This document shows positions 1 to 6,742 of a stretch of DNA of 16,173 bases, piece by piece. Every line of letters starts with the position of its first letter. The first letter of the stretch is position 1. The notes beneath the pieces are model-generated. The model saw only the letters and a program-made list of their open reading frames with translations. It was not told the origin of the DNA and searched no databases. Source of the DNA: an uncultured Bacillota bacterium (GTDB lineage Bacteria > Bacillota > Dehalobacteriia > UBA4068); assembly GCA_934427095.1 (NCBI GenBank), contig CAKRYM010000017.1, forward strand, positions 1-16,173, written 5' to 3'. The translations under genes were made by a program, and so were the position numbers.

Positions 1-948
1 GATTGGCAGTGAGCAAAGACAAATCCGTGTATAGTTTGGCGGTGTTTTCGTTATAATTCCCGGTTCCCACCTGAGTAATATACTGCACGCTGTTTTTCCC
101 TTTTAGCGTAATGAGGCAGACCTTGGAATGCACTTTATAAAAATCAAAACCATAAATCACGGTGCAGCCGGCGTCCTCTAATCTTTCCGACCAGTCAATA
201 TTGTTTTGCTCGTCGAAGCGCGCGCGTAATTCGATAAGCACAGTCACCTCTTTGCCTTTTTCCGCTGCGGCGCAGAGGTATTCGACTAATTTGGTATGGC
301 TTGCCAGACGGTAAATGGTAATCTTAATGGAAATCACCCTAGGGTCATCGCCGGCTTCCCGAATCATCTGCAAAAAAGGCTCCATGCTTTCAAAGGGGAA
401 GGAAAGCAGGATATCCTCTTTTCTACTTGTTTGAGAATATTTTCTTGTTTTACCGTAGCCGGCCATGCTGGTGTAAATTTGGGGTAAGATAAGGCTGCTT
501 GTTTTGCTTTGGGAATTTTGCTCAGCAAACCATAGACATATTTCATGTTCAGCGGGGCTTTAGTGATATAGATTTGGCTAGGGGAAGGTCCCAATTTTTC
601 CTGGAAATAGGCCAGAAATTTGTAACTAACAGAATGGGAAAGTTCTAAGCGTACAGGGGCCAGACGTTTACGCTGTTTTAATACCTTTTTCATCCGTTTG
701 CGGAAGTCAAATTCATCGGCAAATACTTCGTCATCCGGATTAACGTCCCCATTGCGGGTCACACAGAAAATCACTTTTTCCAGTACGGTGTAGGGGGAAA
801 AGAGCTCTTCTACGTATTCGAAAACAATACTTTCTAAGGGAATGTAACGGGTTTCACTACCAGGCAAATAGAAAAGCGCAGGTAAAGAAGATGGCATGGG
901 GATGACGCCGATATGCAGCACATTGTTTGCCAGATGGGGAAAGGGATG
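1..948 (-). pseudogene. ppk: Polyphosphate kinase 1, N-terminally truncated and frameshifted, runs off the window start
   Basis: PPK1 reversibly transfers the gamma phosphate of ATP to polyphosphate. The reading begins inside the head domain at HPFPHLANN (about 948), then shows the conserved VTRNGDVNPDDE and LAPVRLELS stretches, which are typical of PPK1. The first 120 or so residues (N domain) are absent, and DNA upstream is ppx instead. Near 419-422 the frame breaks: after ILKQVEK the original frame ends in a stop at 364. The true continuation, DILLSFPFESMEPFLQM, lies in the -1 frame and is open to base 1, including ELRARFDEQNNIDWSERL and the HxK motif YKVHSKVCLITL with the catalytic-type histidine. 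A single missing A in the minus-strand run of four A (giving KEDILL) would restore the frame. The C-terminus lies outside the window. Identity is certain. Whether it is a true pseudogene or a sequencing or assembly artefact is not decidable here. Confidence 0.88.
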
Positions 949-1448
949 GTGGTTGCCGTAACAATTTCCTGATTTTCAAAAAAGGTTAATTCCGTACTGC
1001 CGCCCCCAACATCTACCAGCAACCCACTTTGGCCTACCCCGTCCTGTAAAGCGCCGTAATAGTCAAAGGTGGCTTCTTCTTCGCCACTGAGAATATGCAC
1101 ATCCCAGTCAAATTTTTCTTGGATTAGTTTGGCTACCTGAGTGCCGTTGTTGCTATTGCGTAAGGATGCCGTACCAAAAGGAAAAACCGCTTCTGGTTTG
1201 ACATATTGGAGAATGGCTTTACAATCTGCCAGCACATCCAGGAGTACATTGATGCCTTCTTGTTGAATTTGGTTATTTTCATCTAGATATCCGGCTAAAC
1301 CTACCGCATATTTTTTATTTAGCATGGAATGGGGGTGCCCCTCTTCCAACGTGTAAATGACCAAGCGAATGGTATTGGAACCAATATCGATCACGGCCCA
1401 CATTTTTTTCCCAGCGCTTTGCGTCAAAAGATGACGAAGTTTTCCCAT
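937..1448 (-). pseudogene. ppx: Exopolyphosphatase (Ppx/GppA family), N-terminal half only
   Basis: Ppx/GppA enzymes hydrolyse polyphosphate or pppGpp and have an actin-like ATPase fold. The start is placed at 1448 because GAGGAG lies 6 bases upstream; the alternative ATG at 1403 has no such site. The N-terminal half is well preserved: AVIDIGSNTIRLVIY (phosphate-binding loop), FPFGTASLRNSNNG, ILSGEEEATFDYYGAL and LVDVGGGSTELTFFENQ. After TATTIPF, about 170 residues in, where the family continues with a serine/leucine-rich strand and a second half, the DNA instead becomes ppk in the -1 frame. The Ppx frame then reads unrelated sequence to a stop at 834. Family members are usually 300-500 residues, so about half or more is missing. 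The gene order ppx then ppk on one strand is common in this phylum. I infer an internal deletion that fused the two genes. Confidence 0.88.
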
Positions 1449-1680
1449 GTTTTTCTCCTCAAGATAAAATGACCTATCTCTACCACCATATAGTTTAGCT
1501 TTGTCGTATAAAAGGGAAAGCAAGGCCTTGTAAATTTATCGTAAATTTCTTGCTTTGGCGTAATGAGCCTAAGGAAATAGGGTTATCCCAGATTTACGCT
1601 GCACCAGGACGGAGAATTGGTCATATACTATTGGTGAGAGATGTCCAAACTCTCTAATCCACTTTTTGTAGGAGGTGTTT

Positions 1681-2535
1681 ATGACAAGTTTTTCTAACCA
1701 GGCTACCCTTTCTTATCTTGGTAATATCATTAATTCTAATATTGCCAGCGGCCAATTGCTTGATGTGTTGGCCATATCGAAAAATTCCTTATCCACGGGT
1801 TATGGGCCTGATGATAATGTCCCGTATATCATTAGCATAGTTAATTCTGATACCAAGGCTTATGATAATCTTACGGTTACTGATAATTTGGGAAGCTATT
1901 CCTTTAACGGCAAGACCTTGACCCCTTTGTCTTATGTGGACGGCACCGTGCGGTATTATGTGAATGGGGTGTTGCAGGAAGCCCCCAAGGTTACTGCAGG
2001 CCCGCCTTTGGTGTTTAGCGGCATTCAGGTGCCGGCGCAAGGTAATGCCATGTTGATGTATGAAGCCTCTACCAATTCTTATGCACCCCCCGGCGTGGGA
2101 AGTTCATTGAATAATGAAGCCACCCTAACGGGTGATGGCGTATCCTCGCCTATTCAGGCTGCGGCTACCCTAGCTGCTGCCACCAAACCGGATTTGACCA
2201 TTAGTAAATCCTTGTCCCCCCAGACGGTTACGGGGAATGAGGAAATCACCTATACCTTTATGATTGCAAACTACGGCAATACAGAAGCGGATGCAATGGA
2301 TCAAGTGGCGATTCAGGATACCTTTAATCCTGTACTGAAGCTGAACAGCGTAACCTTTAATGGGACAACGTGGACTTCGCCTAGTCAGTACACCTATAAT
2401 GCCACCACCGGCGATTTCTCTACGGTAGCAGGAAAGATTACCGTTCCTGCCGCCACCTATAGCCAGGATGCCACCACTGGCGCTTGGGCCATTACCCCTG
2501 GGGTCAGCACCTTGATCGGAACAGGGACCATTTAA
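1681..2535 (+). CDS. DUF11-type repeat protein of unknown function
   Basis: The start is ATG 1681, five bases after GGAGG at 1671-1675; an in-frame GTG at 1675 lies inside that site and is rejected. The product is 284 residues. It has two beta-rich modules of the 'conserved repeat' DUF11 type. The first, about residues 30-165, includes VPYIISIVNSD, LTVTDNLGSYSF, YVDGTVRYYVNGV and VPAQGNAMLMYEA. The second, about 170-284, includes LTISKSLSPQTVTG, ITYTFMIANYGNTEA, VAIQDTFNPVLKL and the closing TPGVSTLIGTGTI. I recognise this arrangement from related proteins in Clostridia, where the role is unknown; DUF11 modules elsewhere occur on surface proteins. There is no signal peptide, transmembrane helix, LPXTG motif or cysteine, so export is not explained by the sequence. 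It stands alone and ends in a strong terminator. The family call is fairly sure; the function is unknown. Confidence 0.85.
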   Translation: MTSFSNQATLSYLGNIINSNIASGQLLDVLAISKNSLSTGYGPDDNVPYIISIVNSDTKAYDNLTVTDNLGSYSFNGKTLTPLSYVDGTVRYYVNGVLQEAPKVTAGPPLVFSGIQVPAQGNAMLMYEASTNSYAPPGVGSSLNNEATLTGDGVSSPIQAAATLAAATKPDLTISKSLSPQTVTGNEEITYTFMIANYGNTEADAMDQVAIQDTFNPVLKLNSVTFNGTTWTSPSQYTYNATTGDFSTVAGKITVPAATYSQDATTGAWAITPGVSTLIGTGTI

Positions 2536-2550
2536 CGCTTGCCTAAAACA

Positions 2551-2584
2551 AAAACCGGACGCCATAGGAGCGTCCGGTTTTTTT
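2551..2584. terminator. Bidirectional intrinsic terminator between the DUF11 gene and the YkvI-like gene
   Basis: A perfect 9-bp stem, ACCGGACGC (2554-2562) with GCGTCCGGT (2570-2578), has a 7-base loop and is extended by flanking A and T runs. Seven T follow on the plus strand. The minus strand also has a T-rich tail, so it probably stops the convergent permease transcript as well. Confidence 0.92.
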
Positions 2585-2627
2585 ACGCTAAAACAGAAGC
2601 ATTAGGGTAAGTCAAAGAGTTTTTTCT

Positions 2628-3707
2628 TTATTTCTGTTGGGAAAAAATACGGTTTTTTCGCTTTTGCTGGAAAAAATGAAAGGCGAGGAGCAAAAGAAAG
2701 AGCATACTGCCATAGCCGAATAAAGGATAAAGTACGCTGATTAAATCCCCAAAGCCGAACAAACTAGCCAAGAAAGCCAAGACCGCTAGGCCTAGAGCAA
2801 AGCGCCGCTCTCTTTTTTTGTTCCAAGAAAATTTTTCTAAGAAAAATTGGATAATGCCCACAAAGCTGGATAAAGCAGTACCAAACATACCGGCAAAAAG
2901 CAGCAAAGCATAAGCATAGGCAGCAAAAGGCCCCAGGGTTTTGGCAGCTTCTAGCATGGGTAATGCTTGGGTGACGGTTTGCGGCCAGACCCTAAGGCAC
3001 AGTAGGACACTGGCGGCAATGAGTAGCAAAGCCAGAGTGCCTAAGCCTACGCCTAGGTATAAGACGCGGGAGCGGGAAATGTAGCGGCCAAAGGGGGAGA
3101 GTATGGCTACGGTACCCAACAAATTGTAGCAGGCAAAATTTAAGGCGCTAAATAGCCAGCTGCCTAAGAGGACGTTTTGTGTATGGCTTACGGGTAAGGT
3201 CAAGGCATTGAGATCTCCCACTGTACAAGCTCTTATCCCAAAACATAAGGTGGCAAGGATTAACAAGGGAACGGAAAAGGAAAAGGCGGTAACCAGGCCC
3301 TTTAACCCTGACAAAGCGTAGCTTAACACCAGTATCCCAAAGAGCAAACTACCCCAGACATGGGGAAAGGAAAAGAGCTGCTCCAGCAAAGCTCCTACGC
3401 CGGCATACATGACAGAAACCACAGCGAAAAGCATACCCAGCTGCAGAAAATCCGCGCACCAGCGTAGAAAAGGAATGTCCCAAGGGAGCATCACTCGATC
3501 CGCTTCTCCTGTCTGTAATTGATGCGCCAGCCAGAGCGTGGCCACGCCAAAGAAAAACAACAACAGCATGGTAAGAAAAAGCCCAAAGATACCTTGACGG
3601 CCGAAGGAACCAAAAAATTGCCAGAGTTCCTGACCAGAAACATACCCCGCCCCTAAAAAGCAGCCGGCAAACATAAGCCCAAGCCGAAGGGGAGACAATT
3701 CTTTCAT
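2628..3707 (-). CDS. YkvI-like integral membrane protein, putative transporter
   Basis: The start ATG at 3707 lies six bases after CGGAGG. The product has 359 residues, nearly all hydrophobic helices (about 10), with a short basic C-terminal tail (FHFFQQKRKNRIFSQQK). The opening MKELSPLRLGLMFAGCFLGAGYVSGQELWQFF carries the small-residue GxGYxSGxE pattern found at the first helix of the YkvI family, which is distantly related to sodium-coupled amino-acid permeases of the APC superfamily. The substrate is unknown. It lies about 100 bases downstream of the small ribbon-helix-helix gene on the same strand. A hairpin sits between them, so co-transcription is uncertain. I see no promoter of its own that I can defend. 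Placement in the family is fairly sure; the transport role is inferred from it. Confidence 0.82.
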   Translation of the reverse strand: MKELSPLRLGLMFAGCFLGAGYVSGQELWQFFGSFGRQGIFGLFLTMLLLFFFGVATLWLAHQLQTGEADRVMLPWDIPFLRWCADFLQLGMLFAVVSVMYAGVGALLEQLFSFPHVWGSLLFGILVLSYALSGLKGLVTAFSFSVPLLILATLCFGIRACTVGDLNALTLPVSHTQNVLLGSWLFSALNFACYNLLGTVAILSPFGRYISRSRVLYLGVGLGTLALLLIAASVLLCLRVWPQTVTQALPMLEAAKTLGPFAAYAYALLLFAGMFGTALSSFVGIIQFFLEKFSWNKKRERRFALGLAVLAFLASLFGFGDLISVLYPLFGYGSMLFLLLLAFHFFQQKRKNRIFSQQK

Positions 3708-3797
3708 ATATACCTCCGTGAGAAATGGGGTGTGCCAGATGGCGTTAAACAAATACAAAGACCATAAGTGGCCAGGGAATAGGGAAAGAAAGAATGT

Positions 3798-3818
3798 CCC
3801 CGGAGTTAATCTCCGGGG
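3798..3818 (-). terminator. Hairpin overlapping the stop codon of the ribbon-helix-helix gene
   Basis: Plus-strand CCCCGGAG (3798-3805) pairs perfectly with CTCCGGGG (3811-3818) around a 5-base loop that contains the gene's TAA. On the minus strand it is followed by a pyrimidine tract with scattered T rather than a clean T run. It may be a weak terminator or a transcript-stabilising 3' end. Confidence 0.55.
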
Positions 3819-3988
3819 GAATCTGATGTGGATATGCCGTATTTTTGCAATAAATCTTCAATTGCTTCGTCTAGCAAGCGGCTTTTGGGGATACGGGTAT
3901 TTTTGGCTAATTGATCGAAGAGGGGAATTAATTCATTTTTCAGTGAAGAGGTAAAACGGGTGCGGTATTTCAAATAAGGTTCTGCCAT
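3806..3988 (-). CDS. Small ribbon-helix-helix (CopG/Arc-like) DNA-binding protein
   Basis: The product is 60 residues. The start is ATG 3988, five bases after AGGAGG; a TTG further upstream overlaps that site and is rejected. The fold is read from the sequence. A short basic strand RTRFTSSL (residues 8-15) would lie in the DNA major groove as a dimer. A first helix follows (KNELIPLFDQLAKNTR), then the turn IPKSR and a second helix LLDEAIEDLLQKYG. This is the layout of CopG/Arc-type repressors, which bind short palindromes as dimers or tetramers and often repress their own promoter. No toxin gene lies beside it, so an antitoxin role is not supported. Its promoter is divergent from the lipoprotein promoter, where a 10-bp palindrome fits an operator. 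Confidence 0.82.
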   Translation of the reverse strand: MAEPYLKYRTRFTSSLKNELIPLFDQLAKNTRIPKSRLLDEAIEDLLQKYGISTSDSPGD

Positions 3989-4018
3989 GGAAAGCCTCCT
4001 CAATTCCGACTTGATACT

Positions 4019-4047
4019 ATTTTATCGTTTGGAGAAACTGCAAACAA
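4019..4047 (-). promoter_or_regulatory. Promoter of the ribbon-helix-helix gene
   Basis: On the minus strand, TTGTTT (4047-4042) and TAAAAT (4024-4019) are separated by exactly 17 bases, leaving a leader of about 25 bases to the start at 3988. The sequence ACTAT at 4016-4020 overlaps the -10 element and repeats a half of the palindrome in the divergent promoter. Confidence 0.6.
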
Positions 4048-4051
4048 GTGG

Positions 4052-4080
4052 TTGCAAATAGTAACTATATAGTGTATATT
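4052..4080 (+). promoter_or_regulatory. Promoter of the lipoprotein gene with an internal palindrome
   Basis: TTGCAA (4052-4057) and TATATT (4075-4080) are 17 bases apart. A perfect 10-bp palindrome, ACTATATAGT (4064-4073), fills most of the spacer, where a bound repressor would block RNA polymerase. Its half-site ACTAT recurs at 4016-4020 on the other promoter. The regulator next door is the obvious candidate, which is inference. Confidence 0.6.
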
Positions 4081-4146
4081 ATAAATAACGACAAAAAATA
4101 TACAGGCTGCGGAAGTTTTGGGACTTCTACGGCATGGAGTGGTGCA

Positions 4147-4640
4147 ATGAAACGAGGTTTATTGGCTTGGTTACTCATTGCTCTTTGCTTATGCACCGGT
4201 TGTATGCGAACAGCAGAGGGGAATAGCCTTTTGCCAGAAGAAAATAGAGAAGCCTGGGAAAAAGCAGCGGTGTTTTCTTCGTTGCCTGTGCAGAACGCGA
4301 TCTATTTACCAGCTAGAGCTGGGGGAAAAGATCAGGAGACCATTACTGTTTCCCTGGCTAATCATACCGGCAAGGAAATTTCTTGGGTGGAATTGGCTCT
4401 GGCTGCCTGGGACGCAGAAGGGGAATTGGTGCTGCTGAATGGGGAAAAACGTTTGGAAGCCACAGTGAATTGGCCTCGGACAGGGCAAACAGAGGTTGCC
4501 GTGACCTTGTCTTTAACCACAAATCCTCAGCCAGAGGAATTTTTGTTTTGGTTACCGCCTATGAAGATGAAGAGGGAACGGTCTGGATTAATCAGTTTTA
4601 TGAGGATTATCTACGGTCAACTTCTATCCCCACTCCTTAA
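4147..4640 (+). pseudogene. Small lipoprotein gene with a one-base frameshift
   Basis: The start is ATG 4147, seven bases after GGAG. Translation opens with a lipoprotein signal: MKRGLLAWLLIALCLCTGC, ending in the lipobox LCTGC, so the mature protein would be lipidated at the cysteine of residue 19 and held on the outer face of the membrane. The mature part has a beta-sandwich look (ETITVSLANHTGKEISWVELAL, then an AWDAEGELV strand). At the run of five T (4540-4544) the frame breaks. The original frame continues as basic, low-quality sequence past 4700 into the antisense of cysE. The -1 frame reads VTAYEDEEGTVWINQFYEDYL and stops at 4640. A sixth T would give one protein of about 164 residues. 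I do not recognise a named family. It is either a recent pseudogene or a homopolymer sequencing error. Confidence 0.75.
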
Positions 4641-4719
4641 CTTTTTCCATAGAATATTGTACCTCATGAACAGAAAGAGCAGATGTCTTATGGTTTATCT
4701 TTTCGTGCAGAGAGGTGGT

Positions 4720-5619
4720 TTAGCCCATGACTACCTTGCGGTCGGCGATTTTGCAGTGGGCTCTTTCTTCTGCTGCCAGTACGGTTTTACCTGCTTCCAC
4801 CGAATGGATCAGCCAGACATTACCACCGATGACGCAATTATCGCCAATATAGGTTTCCCCCCCTAAAATGGTGGCGCCAGCGTAAATCACCACATGATTA
4901 CCGATATTGGGATGACGTTTTACCCCTTTTACCGGGTTGCCGCTTTCATCAATTTCAAAGCTTTTGGCGCCTAGGGTTACCCCTTGATACAGTTTCACAT
5001 GCTCCCCAATGACGCAGGTTTCCCCAATGACAATACCAGTGCCGTGATCCATGAAGAAATAATCGCCGATGGTAGCGCCGGGGTGAATGTCCACGCCAGT
5101 GATTTGATGAGCGTATTCCGTCATCATTCTGGGAATCATGGGAATCTTCAGCTCATAGAGCTTATGGGCTAAACGGAAAATGCTGATGGCTTCAAAAGCA
5201 GGGTAAGCCAGCATAATTTCCTCATTGTTTTTCGCTGCAGGGTCGCCCTCATAAGCCGCTTGAATATCCGTTTCCAAGGAAAGCTTGATTTCCGGCAAAG
5301 CGGACAGATATTCGCAGATTAAGCCGTCGGCATCCGTTTCTTCTGGCATGACTGCCGCCAGCATACTCCGGAGCAATTCCGCAGATTGCAGTAAATAATA
5401 GCTAACGGAAATGGGGGAAAAATCCCCATCCCCAACTTCTTTACTAAATACCTGCGGATAAAGGGCGCTGCGCAGAAGCTGAACCAATTGGATGGATTGG
5501 CTTTTTAAGCCGGAGCAATGGTTCAGAAAATCCGATTGTGAGCCTTGAATGGTGGTGAGCTTTTGCGTGACAGTCAAAATACTGTTATGCACTTTACTGG
5601 TTTTAAAGGTCTGATCCAT
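4720..5619 (-). CDS. cysE: Serine O-acetyltransferase
   Basis: The enzyme makes O-acetyl-L-serine from serine and acetyl-CoA, the first committed step of cysteine synthesis, in the cytoplasm. The product has 299 residues with an all-helical N-terminal domain of about 165 residues, followed by a left-handed beta helix of hexapeptide repeats. The signature runs from VDIHPGATIGDYFF through MDHGTGIVIGE (catalytic Asp191-His192 pair by position), VKLYQGVTLGAKSF, KRHPNIGNHVVIYAGATILGG and IGGNVWLIHSV. It ends in DRKVVMG. There is no terminal isoleucine, the residue that in enteric CysE inserts into the CysK active site, so the classical cysteine synthase complex may not form. It starts 12 bases after the stop of cysK, and its GAGAGGA site overlaps the cysK end, so the two are co-transcribed and probably coupled. 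Confidence 0.95.
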   Translation of the reverse strand: MDQTFKTSKVHNSILTVTQKLTTIQGSQSDFLNHCSGLKSQSIQLVQLLRSALYPQVFSKEVGDGDFSPISVSYYLLQSAELLRSMLAAVMPEETDADGLICEYLSALPEIKLSLETDIQAAYEGDPAAKNNEEIMLAYPAFEAISIFRLAHKLYELKIPMIPRMMTEYAHQITGVDIHPGATIGDYFFMDHGTGIVIGETCVIGEHVKLYQGVTLGAKSFEIDESGNPVKGVKRHPNIGNHVVIYAGATILGGETYIGDNCVIGGNVWLIHSVEAGKTVLAAEERAHCKIADRKVVMG

Positions 5620-5631
5620 AGATGTTTCCTC

Positions 5632-6564
5632 TCATTCCGTATACATGGGAGTGGACAAGTAACGGTCGCCGGAATCCGGTAGCAGGACCACAATGGTTTT
5701 GCCTGCGGCTTCTGGCTGTTGGGCAATGCGGATAGCGGCGTGTAAAGCAGCCCCGCTGCTGATGCCAGCCAATATACCTTCTTTTTGCCCCATTAGCCTG
5801 CCGGCAGCGTAAGCTTCCGCCGTGCTAACGGTCAGCACTTGGTCATAGATTTGTGTATTCAGCACTTCCGGTACAAAGCCTGCGCCAATACCCTGTATGC
5901 CATGGGGGCCACTTTTCCCTTGGGATAAGACCGGGGAATCCTTGGGCTCTACAGCGATCACCTGAATTTCCGGCTTCTGCTGTTTTAAATATTCACCCAC
6001 GCCAGTGATGGTGCCGCCGGTGCCTACCCCTGCCACAAAATAGTCGATTTCCCCATCGGTATCACGGAAAATTTCCGGGCCAGTGCTACGCCGGTGGGCT
6101 TCGGCATTGGCAGGATTGACAAATTGCCCAGCGATGAAGCTATGGGGAATTTCCTTGTTCAGGGTTTCTGCTTTGGCAATGGCGCCAGCCATACCCTGTT
6201 CGCCTGGGGTGAGTACTAATTCCGCGCCATAAGCCTGCATCAGCAGGCGGCGTTCCACGGACATGGTTTCCGGCATGACGATAATCAGGCGATATCCCCG
6301 CACAGCGCAAAGGGAAGCCAAGCCAATGCCCGTATTGCCGGAGGTGGGCTCAATAATCACGGAATCCGGCTGTAAAAGGCCTTTTTCTTCCGCATCGTTT
6401 AAAATGGATAAAGCGGCGCGGTCTTTGACACTGCCTGCCGGGTTAAAAGACTCTAATTTGGCTAGGAGGCGAGCCTTTAATCCATAATATTGCTGAATAT
6501 GCGTCAGTTCTAACAGAGGGGTATTGCCGATCAGTTCTTCGGCAGAAGAATAAATTGTAGACAT
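5632..6564 (-). CDS. cysK: Cysteine synthase A (O-acetylserine sulfhydrylase)
   Basis: This PLP enzyme combines O-acetylserine with sulfide to give cysteine and acetate. Three ATG codons stand in a row (6570, 6567, 6564). AAAGGAG ends one base before the first, so I choose the third (7-base spacing); the product is 310 residues. Family landmarks are IGNTPLLEL near the start, FNPAGSVKDRAA with the PLP lysine at residue 47, EPTSGNTGIGLA (substrate-binding loop, about 72-83), the glycine-rich phosphate cup VAGVGTGGTITGVG, and the closing LPDSGDRYLST. GISSGAA is also present. Length and motifs are normal. It is the first structural gene of a cysK-cysE operon and is preceded by a 250-base leader carrying a cysteine-codon peptide and a terminator, so its expression is probably set by attenuation. 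Confidence 0.96.
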   Translation of the reverse strand: MSTIYSSAEELIGNTPLLELTHIQQYYGLKARLLAKLESFNPAGSVKDRAALSILNDAEEKGLLQPDSVIIEPTSGNTGIGLASLCAVRGYRLIIVMPETMSVERRLLMQAYGAELVLTPGEQGMAGAIAKAETLNKEIPHSFIAGQFVNPANAEAHRRSTGPEIFRDTDGEIDYFVAGVGTGGTITGVGEYLKQQKPEIQVIAVEPKDSPVLSQGKSGPHGIQGIGAGFVPEVLNTQIYDQVLTVSTAEAYAAGRLMGQKEGILAGISSGAALHAAIRIAQQPEAAGKTIVVLLPDSGDRYLSTPMYTE

Positions 6565-6611
6565 CATCATTCTCCTTTGTCCAGTATATTCCGGGAGATG
6601 CGTCCCGTGAC

Positions 6612-6649
6612 AAAATAAAAGCCCGGCAGAGGATATCCACTGTCGGGCT
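6612..6649 (-). terminator. Intrinsic terminator (attenuator) in the cysK leader
   Basis: On the minus strand AGCCCG (6649-6644) pairs with CGGGCT (6625-6620), followed inward by one A/C mismatch, a CAG/CTG stem and a GGATATCC loop. TTTTATTTT follows at 6620-6612. It lies about 45 bases before cysK and after its promoter, so it must be bypassed for expression. Confidence 0.88.
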
Positions 6650-6742
6650 AGGAAAAGCTAACGTGAGTTGTTCCGCAGGAAAACCAAGTTTACTGCAACA
6701 GAAGCAACCCCACGCAGATTCCTGCCCGGGATTGACAACAAC
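6644..6742 (-). promoter_or_regulatory. Alternative-pairing leader RNA of the cysK operon
   Basis: Two exclusive folds are visible. Fold one: GTTGTT (6742-6737, the first two Cys codons) pairs with AACAAC (6672-6667), and GCAGGAA (6725-6719) with TTCCTGC (6681-6675), leaving the terminator free. Fold two: CGGGCAGGAA (6728-6719) pairs with TTCCTAGCCCG (6654-6644), ten pairs with one bulged A, and takes the whole 5' arm of the terminator. The two share 6725-6719. I see no T-box, S-box or other known riboswitch consensus. The pairings are seen; the switching is inferred. Confidence 0.68.

Noticed and set aside
364..487. A short plus-strand frame opposite ppk
   Set aside because: It is antisense to a stretch where the -1 minus-strand frame continues conserved PPK1 sequence.
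3718..3954. A plus-strand frame opposite the ribbon-helix-helix gene
   Set aside because: It is antisense to a gene with a clear start site and known fold and has no family resemblance.
3806..3988. Antitoxin of a toxin-antitoxin pair
   Set aside because: No toxin-like gene overlaps or follows it; the next gene on the strand is a large permease.
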